Source: Herbinix luporum (GTDB lineage Bacteria; Bacillota; Clostridia; Lachnospirales; Lachnospiraceae). Taken from it: a stretch of DNA of 64,000 nucleotides. This document shows, in pieces, positions 1 through 7,260 of this stretch; the first letter of the stretch is position 1; each line of letters begins with the position of its first letter. Made by a program: the position numbers and the translations under genes. Location of the stretch: assembly GCF_900070325.1 (NCBI RefSeq), contig NZ_LN879430.1:2263501-2327500 (forward strand). Reading direction: 5' to 3'. The notes under the pieces are model-generated. The model made no database searches. It was given only the letters and a program-made list of their open reading frames with translations, and was not told the DNA's origin.

Positions 1-748
1 TTTTGTTAAAATCTAAATACCCTTGTATTTTTTTATTTTTTTCTATAGGACGACCATTTTGCTTATACTCTGTAGGTGTCATGCCAGTTTCCTTCTTATA
101 TATTCGATAAAAAGTCTTACAATTTCCAAATCCACTTTCACATGCAATTACACTAATTGGTTTATCTGTGGTCGTAAGTAAATATTGAGCCCTTTCTAAT
201 TTTGTATTTACTATCAGCTCTTTCAAAGTTAAATTAGTATGGGATTTTAAAAATCTATATAGGGTTTTTTCACTCATCCCAATATAATGACACAATCTTT
301 CGGTTATATTATCTTCCAAATAGTGCTGTTCAACATACTCAATGATTTTTAATAAAACATCTGATTCCTCTTCTAAAACCGACTTATTAGCATATTGCCT
401 GATATCATAATGAACATATTCAAACAAATCTGCTACCAGTGCATATAAAAGCGCCTGCATTCGATATAAATTAGCTATGGACTTCCCATCAGATTCTAGA
501 CCTATTCGTGCCACGGTATTTATAAACTTGCAATATGGCGCTTTTGGTTTCAACTTCTCCTTAACACTATTTAAATAGAAACGGTAGACCTGATTTTTAT
601 CCTGCCAATTTTCAAATAGGGCTTTATTTAACTGAATAAATAAGCATATATTGTCTTGATTGGTCTTTTGCAAACCGTGTACCACTTTTGAATTAACCAA
701 TACAATATTTCCTTGATTCACTATGTATGTTTCTGGCCATATGCTCAA
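1..748 (-). pseudogene. AraC-family regulator, N-terminally truncated and cut by the window edge
   Basis: A minus-strand frame runs from about 748 off the left edge. Its C-terminal part is a good AraC/XylS double helix-turn-helix: a YIGMSEKTLYRFLKSHTN helix, then LERAQYLLTTTDKPISVIAC, GFGNCKTFYRIYKKETGMTP. The preceding segment looks like the second half of an AraC cupin (GNIVLVNSKVVHGL), but the first 30-40 residues of that fold are not recognisable. The frame stays open upstream to a stop near 850 without an ATG, crossing a 43-bp palindrome, and no ribosome-binding site precedes the TTG at 748 or the nearby GTG. I infer a 5'-truncated remnant; a functional gene with an unusual start remains possible. 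Confidence 0.6.
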
Positions 749-774
749 ACAAACTGTGCATATTCCACAAAAAC

Positions 775-817
775 ACAAAGACCATCCAATGGGATAATCC
801 CATTGGATGGTCTTTGT
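775..817. terminator. 43-bp perfect palindrome, probable bidirectional terminator
   Basis: Twenty-one bases on each side of a single central base (796) are exactly complementary; the left arm begins ACAAAGACCATCC. On the minus strand the stem is followed by a T-rich stretch (TTTGTGTTTTTG), so it would end transcription coming from the XRE gene at 927-1769. The one-base formal centre means a few pairs open to make the loop. The exactness is unusual for a simple terminator and it lies where the AraC frame loses its homology. Confidence 0.55.
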
Positions 818-879
818 ACCTTCTATATTAATAGGCAGTCCATAAGCTAATTACCATACATCATGAAATCATAATGTTT

Positions 880-921
880 TTATCATGTAGTGATTATCAC
901 GATATTTATTATCATGATATT
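880..921. repeat. Three direct repeats of TTATCAYG
   Basis: TTATCATG occurs at 880, TTATCACGATATT at 894 and TTATCATGATATT at 909, giving starts 14 and 15 bases apart. Each is also partly palindromic (ATCAYGAT). They lie between the stop of the XRE gene and the palindrome at 775-817. Regular spacing suggests binding sites for one regulator; which one is unknown. Confidence 0.5.
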
Positions 922-926
922 ATCTA

Positions 927-1769
927 TTATTTTGCATCTTGATACTTTTCGTAATTCTTACCATAGATAAAAAGTATCAAAGAGGATACCGCACAAACTG
1001 ACACACTAATAATCATAGTAAAAATGTTATTGCCTTTTATTCCATTTAATATAAGTATCAATCTAACTACTGACTCACATACAATCAATAACAAAAATAA
1101 AATTGCTGTTGCATAGAATTTGTTCTTAATTAGGGTATACATCTTAAAAATAACATAGGTCAGTATTCCTATAAATAGGGTAACTGGTACCCCAATTGTA
1201 ATAGCCCATCTAGATGTATTAGTTAACAATTGTATTAGTAATAAATATCCTATGGTAGCAATTCCTCCAATGACTAAGGTATATTCCATTTTCCTGTCCT
1301 TTATATATAGAATAGGAAGTAATATTGCAAAAACTAGCACAAAGGCACCGATAGGATATAGGGCCCAATCTACTGAAGATGTAACCGCTAAATTTACTAT
1401 CAAGCAAGTCACTGATGAAATTACTGCAACCAGTAGCATAATTATTGTGATTATTTTACGTGATTTTTCCTGATAACTTTTATCAGAATAGCTAACAGTC
1501 ATATTTACCACCTCTTTAATACTATTTACATCCACCTTGTCTTCTTGAAAACGCTCTCCTTGGATAAGTTCCACTATTGAAACATCTAAAACATCTGCCA
1601 AAGCGGATAGTAAAGTAATATCTGGAAATGAAAGTCCCCGTTCCCATTTTGATACTGCTTTATCACTAACACCTACCGCCTCACCTAAGTCTTTTTGTGT
1701 AAGGCTTTGTTTTTTCCGCTCTTGTCTGATAAATGCTCCAACAGTCTCCATATTAATTTTTTCTGTCAT
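927..1769 (-). CDS. XRE-family regulator with C-terminal membrane domain
   Basis: A 280-residue protein. Residues 10-66 form a lambda-repressor-type helix-turn-helix (RKKQSLTQKDLGEAVGVSDK, then AVSKWERGLSFPDI). From about residue 105 there are five or six hydrophobic segments, so the DNA-binding head is tethered to the membrane. The family is common in Firmicutes and often sits beside transporters whose state it may sense. The start is supported by a GGGGAG ribosome-binding site just upstream of 1769. It follows the ABC permease gene on the same strand after about 90 bases and could regulate that cluster; this is inference only. Confidence 0.85.
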   Translation of the reverse strand: MTEKINMETVGAFIRQERKKQSLTQKDLGEAVGVSDKAVSKWERGLSFPDITLLSALADVLDVSIVELIQGERFQEDKVDVNSIKEVVNMTVSYSDKSYQEKSRKIITIIMLLVAVISSVTCLIVNLAVTSSVDWALYPIGAFVLVFAILLPILYIKDRKMEYTLVIGGIATIGYLLLIQLLTNTSRWAITIGVPVTLFIGILTYVIFKMYTLIKNKFYATAILFLLLIVCESVVRLILILNGIKGNNIFTMIISVSVCAVSSLILFIYGKNYEKYQDAK

Positions 1770-1858
1770 AGGCTCTCCCCTTTTCCAAAGTATAGCACCC
1801 CAACTCTATATGAGCAATCTACGGGTGGTAGAATTCACTGTTTTTTGTATTTTATTAG

Positions 1859-2626
1859 CTATTCTCTCCTGGATAATGCACCTAATGCTAATATAAAGGC
1901 AATTATTCCCCATATAATAACAACACATAAGCTAACATATGAAAAATCCTCTAATCGAAATAATGAAGATCGTATTAAATTACTGGCAGGTACAAAGGGC
2001 AGCTTATGGTACACATAGGATAACCAATCCGGAAGCCTATCTGCAGGATAAGTTATCGGAGAAAAAAGCAGCCCACCTATCATTATTAATTGTGTTGCCA
2101 AAGCCATAGCATTAGGGGGTAACCAATAGGCAATTGAAAAACCGATACTTATCATTGTTACTTGAATTATTATTATGATAATGCAGCTTAAGGGATTGAT
2201 ATACATCTTTATATCAAATCTTAAGAATGCCGCAACACATCCCATTATAATTCCCGGTAAAGAAGCAATACTCCATATAATTATATCTGCCAGTAGAATA
2301 CTTTTCCTAGAAACAGGAAGTGTTCTTTGATATTGGAACAAACCATTTTGCTTTGATTCACTGACTATTTGAGGAGCTAAGACACAGCCTACTGCAATGA
2401 TTCCAAGGGTAAGTGCACCGGAAGATAAGTAAACTGCTGACACCGGGTCTATTTCAGGTATTATAAGTGCAAGACCATAAACTATGGCAAAGGCAAACAA
2501 AGCTTGCACTATACTAAAAGTTGGTATTAAGTATTTATGCCTTACAAGGCTCCATCGTATTAAGCCCCATAATTGAAGAAAGTATCGGCTAGGGCCTGCA
2601 TGTATAATAGTTTGCTTATTCTTCAT
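1859..2626 (-). CDS. ABC-2-type transporter permease
   Basis: A 255-residue integral membrane protein with about six hydrophobic segments, from roughly residue 35 to 250. Length and topology fit the permease half of a small ABC-2 exporter. Its start overlaps the end of the ATPase gene by about 11 bases (ATGATGGATGAAGAATAA), and the ribosome-binding site GGAGG lies inside the ATPase gene, so the two are translationally coupled. Together with the peptide, ThiF and M50 genes upstream it recalls the YydIJ pair of the Bacillus subtilis yyd peptide operon; I infer peptide export or self-immunity. Other small-molecule or antibiotic export cannot be excluded. Confidence 0.85.
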   Translation of the reverse strand: MKNKQTIIHAGPSRYFLQLWGLIRWSLVRHKYLIPTFSIVQALFAFAIVYGLALIIPEIDPVSAVYLSSGALTLGIIAVGCVLAPQIVSESKQNGLFQYQRTLPVSRKSILLADIIIWSIASLPGIIMGCVAAFLRFDIKMYINPLSCIIIIIIQVTMISIGFSIAYWLPPNAMALATQLIMIGGLLFSPITYPADRLPDWLSYVYHKLPFVPASNLIRSSLFRLEDFSYVSLCVVIIWGIIAFILALGALSRRE

Positions 2627-3557
2627 CCATCATACCTCCATATGAAACATCCAAGGATGTCGGTGATAATCTGTAGTTAACAATCTTACCTTCTTCAATC
2701 ATTTTAAGCATCTGACAAATTGCAGCCGGAACCTGCTGGCTAGATAGGGCAAAAACAGCTTTTGCTTCCTTATCGTAGTACTTACTTTCAAGGGCATCTG
2801 GAGTAAATTCTCTCATAACACTACTATCATTGACCACAACAGTTAAAGTATTTGAGGCAAGCTGTTTTAAATCTGCTGTAGGAGCGTCTTTTATAAGGCG
2901 GCCTTTATTAAAAAGAAGAAATCTGTCAGCATATAATTCTACCTCCAGTAGATTATGGGTAACCACAATCACAATGTGACCATCCCTGGCTAATTTTTTC
3001 ATATAATTCCAAACCAACTTTCGACGGACAGGATCTATATCATTAGTCGGTTCATCCAGTAATATAATCGGAGTAGGTGCTACCACAGCCATGGCAAAAG
3101 AAGTTAGACGTTGTAAGCCTCCCGATAGTTTATTTCCTACTTGATTGGCCCATTGCTTAATATCTAGCTCGGATAATATTTTCTCTGTCCTTTCTTTAAC
3201 TTGCCTTCCGGTGATACAACGTAATCGTAAAATTGCTTCAACAGATTGTCGTATGGTAACCCCATTTAGAGGCGCATGAAATTGGGGCATCATGGAAACA
3301 AGCTCACGGGCTATTTTTGTATCTTTTACTAAGGAATATTCCTGATATCTTATGTCACCACTGTCAGGTTTTACAACCCCAACAATCTGGTTTAGCAAAG
3401 TTGTCTTTCCTGCACCATTATGGCCTATTACAGCTGCAACCTGGCCTGGATAAAAAGCGGTTGTAATATTATTATTGGCTTTTACCTTGCCCCGCTTATA
3501 TTCTTTATTAATTGATTCAATCTTCAGATAATCACCGGTGCTAGAATTATTTTTCAT
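2616..3557 (-). CDS. ABC transporter ATP-binding protein
   Basis: A 313-residue nucleotide-binding subunit. It has Walker A (GHNGAGKTTL), a signature LSGGLQRL (degenerate against LSGGQ), Walker B with catalytic Glu (PIILLDEPTND) and the switch His (VVTHNLLEVE). About 90 residues after the core form a C-terminal extension typical of export ATPases. An upstream in-frame start at 3593 exists, but the ATG at 3557 has a perfect GGGAGG ribosome-binding site seven bases ahead and starts MKNNSSTGDY, so I prefer it. It partners with the permease that overlaps its stop codon and probably energises export of the product of the upstream peptide cluster. Confidence 0.88.
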   Translation of the reverse strand: MKNNSSTGDYLKIESINKEYKRGKVKANNNITTAFYPGQVAAVIGHNGAGKTTLLNQIVGVVKPDSGDIRYQEYSLVKDTKIARELVSMMPQFHAPLNGVTIRQSVEAILRLRCITGRQVKERTEKILSELDIKQWANQVGNKLSGGLQRLTSFAMAVVAPTPIILLDEPTNDIDPVRRKLVWNYMKKLARDGHIVIVVTHNLLEVELYADRFLLFNKGRLIKDAPTADLKQLASNTLTVVVNDSSVMREFTPDALESKYYDKEAKAVFALSSQQVPAAICQMLKMIEEGKIVNYRLSPTSLDVSYGGMMDEE

Positions 3558-3638
3558 TATAACCTCCCTCATATATGCTAAATATAAAAACAATAAATAT
3601 TAATTTATATAATATCTTTGTCTAATAGGCCAGTGGTT

Positions 3639-4538
3639 TTATTTTAAATAATTAAATAAGCTTACTAAAAAGGGTATCAACCAAAAAATAATTAGTAACA
3701 AATCAATCATATACCCAAATACTTTGAGTACCTTCCATATATATAATTTTTTATTTTTAATATTACTTTCTAGATTAGATGTATCTAAATCTATTAAAGG
3801 GTCATCCAGTATTGTCATGGCTAAAAGATGCCCATCACAATTTCTATGAAAACCAAATTGCCATAGTATCTTCAACCATAGGATAGAGGCTCCGCTAACT
3901 ATCATCCAGTTATCAAAAAACAGTCGGCACCATGATAAGCAAGCCAGTAGCAAAAGGTCAAAAATTACTCCTGCTGCTAGGGCCGTTATTCTTGAAGTAA
4001 TAGTCCAAACCCAGATATGAGTCATAGGCACTACTGCAACTGCTTTTTTAAACAGTAACTTTATTCTACCGGCATTGTACTTCCATGTCCTTGCATAAAC
4101 TATATGCATCAGTTCATGTAAAATAGAGGTAAGAAATATAAATGCCAGTAAGTAGATAATATTTATCCATAAAGGTGCTTCTTTTGAGATTATTTTATTG
4201 CCAATAGGAATACCCATATAAGGAATAAGTACTAGTACCAGTAAAATTGAAAGTATTCCAATTAAAATTATTCCATATCGTAAAATATTCCACCCTAGGC
4301 CAACTCCTTCCTCAGGTATAAGCTGACTAGAAGCATTTGAATCTGTAAAAAATCCACTATCCTTTAATATATTGACAGTTTCATGATTACATTCTTTTAA
4401 AAAGTCAGTATTCTGAGATAAACTGTTGGCTGTCTCCTCATCTACTACCAGAGGATCAGAATTAGCTGCAAGTATGACCCAATCTCCACCTTTTAATCTC
4501 CTAGAATATATGGGTTTTAATAAAAGTTTTGAAGCTAT
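3639..4538 (-). CDS. PqqD-like / M50-type membrane zinc metallopeptidase, non-canonical start
   Basis: The obvious ATG frame (from 4217) gives 192 residues with an HExxH site (ILHELMHIVYAR) in a hydrophobic protein with about five membrane segments, as in M50 or YydH-like peptidases. The frame continues upstream without a stop for over 100 codons and encodes a soluble region (GGDWVILAANSDPLVVDEET, then ETVNILKDSGFF) that looks like a PqqD-type winged helix, then a membrane segment. No ATG, GTG or TTG lies in that part, yet a perfect AGGAGG (4548-4553) sits nine bases ahead of an ATA codon at 4536-4538. I annotate the 299-residue form starting at ATA, or at a mutated ATG. A second HxxxH-like region (FHRNCDGH) may hold the third zinc ligand. 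Likely role: cleavage of the cluster peptide. Confidence 0.65.
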   Translation of the reverse strand: MASKLLLKPIYSRRLKGGDWVILAANSDPLVVDEETANSLSQNTDFLKECNHETVNILKDSGFFTDSNASSQLIPEEGVGLGWNILRYGIILIGILSILLVLVLIPYMGIPIGNKIISKEAPLWINIIYLLAFIFLTSILHELMHIVYARTWKYNAGRIKLLFKKAVAVVPMTHIWVWTITSRITALAAGVIFDLLLLACLSWCRLFFDNWMIVSGASILWLKILWQFGFHRNCDGHLLAMTILDDPLIDLDTSNLESNIKNKKLYIWKVLKVFGYMIDLLLIIFWLIPFLVSLFNYLK

Positions 4539-4600
4539 ATAGATACACCTCCTATCACTAAGGAGTAGCTATACTACCCTTTTATTTTTTAAATTATAAA

Positions 4601-4613
4601 ATACCCTTGGTAT
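4601..4613. promoter_or_regulatory. Candidate operator ATACC-CTT-GGTAT
   Basis: A short palindrome lies immediately upstream of a TATAAT-like -10 (minus strand, 4593-4598) in front of the M50 gene, the usual position for a repressor site. The half-site TTGGTAT recurs directly before the -10 of the peptide promoter at 6826-6853. The adjacent TetR gene is the natural candidate for the ligand-responsive repressor. The -35 here is poor. Confidence 0.35.
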
Positions 4614-4620
4614 GTATATC

Positions 4621-4656
4621 TTTAAAAATAATGTTGCTTTCTATTAGAAAGACAAC
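4621..4656 (-). terminator. Terminator after the TetR gene
   Basis: On the minus strand GTTGTCTTTC pairs with GAAAGCAAC (one bulge), followed by ATTATTTTTAAA. It overlaps the region just after the TetR stop, so the M50-ABC genes probably need their own promoter. Confidence 0.6.
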
Positions 4657-4659
4657 AAA

Positions 4660-5307
4660 TTATTTTCTTTTTTGAATATAGTCATGTAAACGTAAGGTTG
4701 CGCTAATTATTGAATCATCAATTAAGGGTATATTAATACTTTCAAGTAAATTTTTCAAAAAGTACAATCTTTCTTCAAGCTCTTGTCGCGAAAAGCTAAT
4801 TATATTTAGACCCAGCCACATATTCATCATCAAAGAAATAAACTCCGAGAGTTCCTTAGAATATTGTGTAGAAATAGATCCGTCCTTAATTCCTTCATCA
4901 ATATATACTTTTAGATAATTAGCACTTTCATTTAGGGTAGATAAATACACATCTCCTATTAAACGGGGGCTTTCTAATAAGGCCTCTGCAGAGTATAAAA
5001 TGGCATATCTCTCAAAATTCTGAAAGGATTTTAATATTTGTAATTTTATTTTCTCTAAACCTGTTTCCCCCTGCCAATTATCATACCAATTAGATTGCTC
5101 ATCAGATACACCCAAACTCTCCATTACTTTTTCTAAAATATCCTGCTTTGATTTAAAATGATGATATATAACACCTTTAGTCAAGCCACCAAGATTATCT
5201 ACTATATCCTGTATGGTTGTGTTATCATAACCCTTTATGTAAAAAAGCTCCCGGGCTACCTCTAAAATCTTCTTCTTAGTTTCCTCTGGATACTTATTTC
5301 TCGCCAT
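4660..5307 (-). CDS. TetR/AcrR-family transcriptional regulator
   Basis: A 215-residue protein with an N-terminal TetR helix-turn-helix over residues 5-55 (KILEVARELFYIKGYDNTTI, then GLTKGVIYHHFKSKQDIL) and a variable C-terminal ligand domain. A GTG start three codons upstream is possible, but the ATG at 5307 has the AGGTGA ribosome-binding site at a good distance. It sits inside the peptide cluster between the ThiF and M50 genes. An ATACA-C-TGTAT inverted repeat (about 5350-5360) lies in front of it and may be its own operator. Likely function: repression of the cluster until a peptide or a related ligand is present; inferred from position. Confidence 0.88.
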   Translation of the reverse strand: MARNKYPEETKKKILEVARELFYIKGYDNTTIQDIVDNLGGLTKGVIYHHFKSKQDILEKVMESLGVSDEQSNWYDNWQGETGLEKIKLQILKSFQNFERYAILYSAEALLESPRLIGDVYLSTLNESANYLKVYIDEGIKDGSISTQYSKELSEFISLMMNMWLGLNIISFSRQELEERLYFLKNLLESINIPLIDDSIISATLRLHDYIQKRK

Positions 5308-5392
5308 GACCTTCACCTACAATTAAATTCTAAACTCTTTTATCAATACAGTGTATAATCTACGCCCATCTAAAAGCAATTAAACAACAAGT

Positions 5393-6538
5393 TTATTTCT
5401 TATCTTCGTAATACTTAAAGATTTCCCACTTATCAATATCTCCATTACCACATGTAGGACATTCATCTGCATACCTTGGCCAAGTAGGATGAGCAAAGGA
5501 GGATCCGTCCTCAAAATTAATCTCATACTGTGTTCCTAAACTTCTCGGCTCGGCATATCTTGTAATTACACGTACTGCTTCATCAACAATTGCTGCTGTA
5601 AGCTGATAAATAGCCGGAGCATAGGCAATAGTAGGGGGTGAAAACTCAATGTTTCTAAATGCTATAAACTGCTCATTAAATTGAGGATCTCTCATACTAT
5701 AATGGAGATTCATACAATCAAAACATCCTGTTACACCAGGTATCACAGTAAAAACTCGACCTCTGCTCACTTGAGAGGCACCAAACACACATGGCACCTT
5801 AGCAGTAACAATTGCTTTGTTAACAATTCTTTGTGCAATAAAGGGAGGCTCGTCAATAGCACAAATCACCAAATCAACGCCACTTACATGCTCCAAAACA
5901 TCTTCTGGTCTTATTATTTTTTTATTATAAGGTTCAATAATAATATTAGAGTTTATCTTTGCAATTGCATGGGCTGCCGCTTCTGCTTTGGGCTTACCTA
6001 TATCTTCCTCAGTATATAATAACTGTCTTCCTAGATTTCCTTCTTCAACATTATCATAATCAATAATAATAATCTTCTTAGGTCCTAGACCTGCTAAGAG
6101 AGTCAGAATATTAGAACCGCCACCACCAAGACCTAAAAGAAGAATAGTTGAATTATTTAATAACTTCTGCGGCTGATAGCGATTCCCATTACTTCCGATA
6201 TATCTACTAAAGTAATTAACATTAGGCATAAATCTCTTTGCTATATTACTTTCTTCATCATATAAGGCTTCTTCTATAAATCCTTCATTATCTAGTAACT
6301 CTATACCTTCCAAAATATCGTCATGGCTTAATTCAGGAAAGAGCTTCTGCATCTCTTTAATAACAATTTCAACCGGACGACCATTTAAACGTATGGCCAA
6401 TTCCCATAACTGTCCATCTGGATCGGTAAATTCAGCAGTTATTCCAAGTTGGGCACCTATTCTAAATTCAGTTTTATTTAATCTATAAAGAGGGTAAATA
6501 GGTTTAATCCTAGGGTTTTTATATTTATTATTATTCAT
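5393..6538 (-). CDS. MccB/ThiF-family peptide adenylyltransferase with PqqD-like N-terminal domain
   Basis: A 381-residue E1-like enzyme. Residues 45-92 look like a PqqD/RRE peptide-binding winged helix (LWELAIRLNGRPVEIVIKEM through LLDNEGFIEE). The ThiF fold begins near 130 with the nucleotide loop GLGGGGSN (136-143), Asp160, and the adenylation residues NLGRQ (168-172). Two Cys pairs, GCFDC (271-275) and ECPTC near the C-terminus, should bind structural zinc. This layout matches MccB of microcin C7, which adenylylates a short ribosomal peptide, rather than MoeB or ThiF of cofactor synthesis; no ThiS/MoaD gene is nearby. A 21-residue peptide gene lies directly upstream. Ribosome-binding site GAGGAA precedes the ATG. 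Substrate and exact chemistry are unknown. Confidence 0.82.
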   Translation of the reverse strand: MNNNKYKNPRIKPIYPLYRLNKTEFRIGAQLGITAEFTDPDGQLWELAIRLNGRPVEIVIKEMQKLFPELSHDDILEGIELLDNEGFIEEALYDEESNIAKRFMPNVNYFSRYIGSNGNRYQPQKLLNNSTILLLGLGGGGSNILTLLAGLGPKKIIIIDYDNVEEGNLGRQLLYTEEDIGKPKAEAAAHAIAKINSNIIIEPYNKKIIRPEDVLEHVSGVDLVICAIDEPPFIAQRIVNKAIVTAKVPCVFGASQVSRGRVFTVIPGVTGCFDCMNLHYSMRDPQFNEQFIAFRNIEFSPPTIAYAPAIYQLTAAIVDEAVRVITRYAEPRSLGTQYEINFEDGSSFAHPTWPRYADECPTCGNGDIDKWEIFKYYEDKK

Positions 6539-6586
6539 CTTCCATTCCTCACAAATTTCCTATGTATTTTAAGCATTTCCTGTTTT

Positions 6587-6619
6587 TAGCCGAGGCTACC
6601 GATAGGGCAACCTCGGCTA
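6587..6619 (-). promoter_or_regulatory. Hairpin between peptide gene and ThiF gene
   Basis: TAGCCGAGG and CCTCGGCTA form a nine-pair stem, extended by flanking T/A runs and by an inner four-pair stem. On the transcribed (minus) strand the T run lies before the stem and an A run after it, so it is not a classical terminator in that direction. It probably stabilises the short peptide mRNA or damps read-through into the enzyme gene, a common design in peptide operons. Confidence 0.5.
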
Positions 6620-6636
6620 AAAATCAATTGATTATC

Positions 6637-6702
6637 TTAGAAGACAATCCACCAAACTGTAGCTTCAACCTTAACAGCTCTGCGCACCTTAATGTTTTTC
6701 AT
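6637..6702 (-). CDS. 21-residue candidate RiPP precursor peptide
   Basis: A short gene below the usual annotation size. It begins MKNIKVRRAV and ends EATVWWIVF, then TAA. The ATG at 6700-6702 has a perfect AGGAGG seven bases upstream, as strong as any gene in the window, and a near-consensus promoter lies about 125 bases further up. The N-terminal half is basic (two Lys, two Arg, another Lys), the C-terminal third hydrophobic with a Trp-Trp pair. It has no Cys and does not end in Asn, so it is not a canonical microcin C7 precursor. The downstream ThiF enzyme, M50 peptidase and exporter suggest it is their substrate. It could instead be a regulatory leader peptide for the ThiF gene. Confidence 0.7.
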   Translation of the reverse strand: MKNIKVRRAVKVEATVWWIVF

Positions 6703-6825
6703 AATAGTACCTCCTTTACTTTATATGTAGAAAGGTTGGACTGCCTATCTCAACCCTTTCCCATCACAAGATTAAGATTATGGTATTTCATTACTTCTAT
6801 TTCTATTTATTTCCTGTTTAATTCT

Positions 6826-6853
6826 ATTATATACCAATTTTTTCTTGTGTCAA
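6826..6853 (-). promoter_or_regulatory. Sigma-A promoter of the peptide cluster
   Basis: On the minus strand TTGACA (6848-6853) and TATAAT (6826-6831) are both perfect, with a 16-base spacer. Transcription would start near 6819, leaving an untranslated leader of about 115 bases before the peptide gene. Confidence 0.8.
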
Positions 6854-6980
6854 GCATTTTTTTACATAATAACTAGGTATTATACATATGCACAAAGTTT
6901 ATTTAAAAATAGCATATTAATTGTTAAGATTAACATTCTTAAACACATAATTAAAATGATTTAAGCAAGCAATTTTAGTA
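6854..6980. other. Non-coding A+T-rich spacer
   Basis: No supported gene, repeat or RNA was seen between the peptide-cluster promoter and the terminators that follow tRNA-Gln. Confidence 0.5.
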
Positions 6981-7033
6981 AATAAAAAACACCTCCTAAG
7001 TAGATAAATAATGGTTGTTTCCACTTAAGAGGT
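6981..7033 (-). terminator. Second terminator after tRNA-Gln
   Basis: ACCTCTTAAGT pairs with ACTTAGGAGGT on the minus strand, followed by GTTTTTTATTT. It lies in tandem with the hairpin at 7045-7077 and shields the peptide cluster from upstream transcription. Confidence 0.7.
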
Positions 7034-7044
7034 CTATAATAAAA

Positions 7045-7077
7045 AACACAAAAAAGCGCTACATTTTGCAGCGCTTA
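7045..7077 (-). terminator. Terminator of tRNA-Gln
   Basis: AAGCGCT and AGCGCTT form the stem on the minus strand, followed by TTTTTTGTG. It begins four bases after the tRNA 3' end. Confidence 0.75.
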
Positions 7078-7080
7078 AAC

Positions 7081-7152
7081 CTGGGCTACTAGGATTCGAA
7101 CCTAGAAATGCTGGAGTCAGAGTCCAGTGCCTTACCGTTTGGCGATAGCCCA
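7081..7152 (-). tRNA. tRNA-Gln (CTG)
   Basis: A 72-base cloverleaf: acceptor arms TGGGCTA and TAGCCCA, T-loop GGTTCGAATCC, anticodon stem CTGGA/TCCAG around loop CTCTGAC, anticodon CTG. CCA is not encoded. Single-gene unit with its own terminators. A TTG-anticodon relative is at 53740-53811. Confidence 0.95.
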
Positions 7153-7260
7153 ATATTTACTTGTCTATGGTCTTATATCAATGCCACGAATGATATTATA
7201 ACTCATCATATAACATTTTTCAAGCATTATTTTTATAAAATAATAAATATAATCTAGCAT

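Noticed and set aside
6562..6876. Plus-strand open frame of 104 codons over the peptide gene and its promoter
   Set aside because: It is antisense to the peptide gene, its hairpin and a consensus promoter, has no ribosome-binding site, and its translation resembles no protein.
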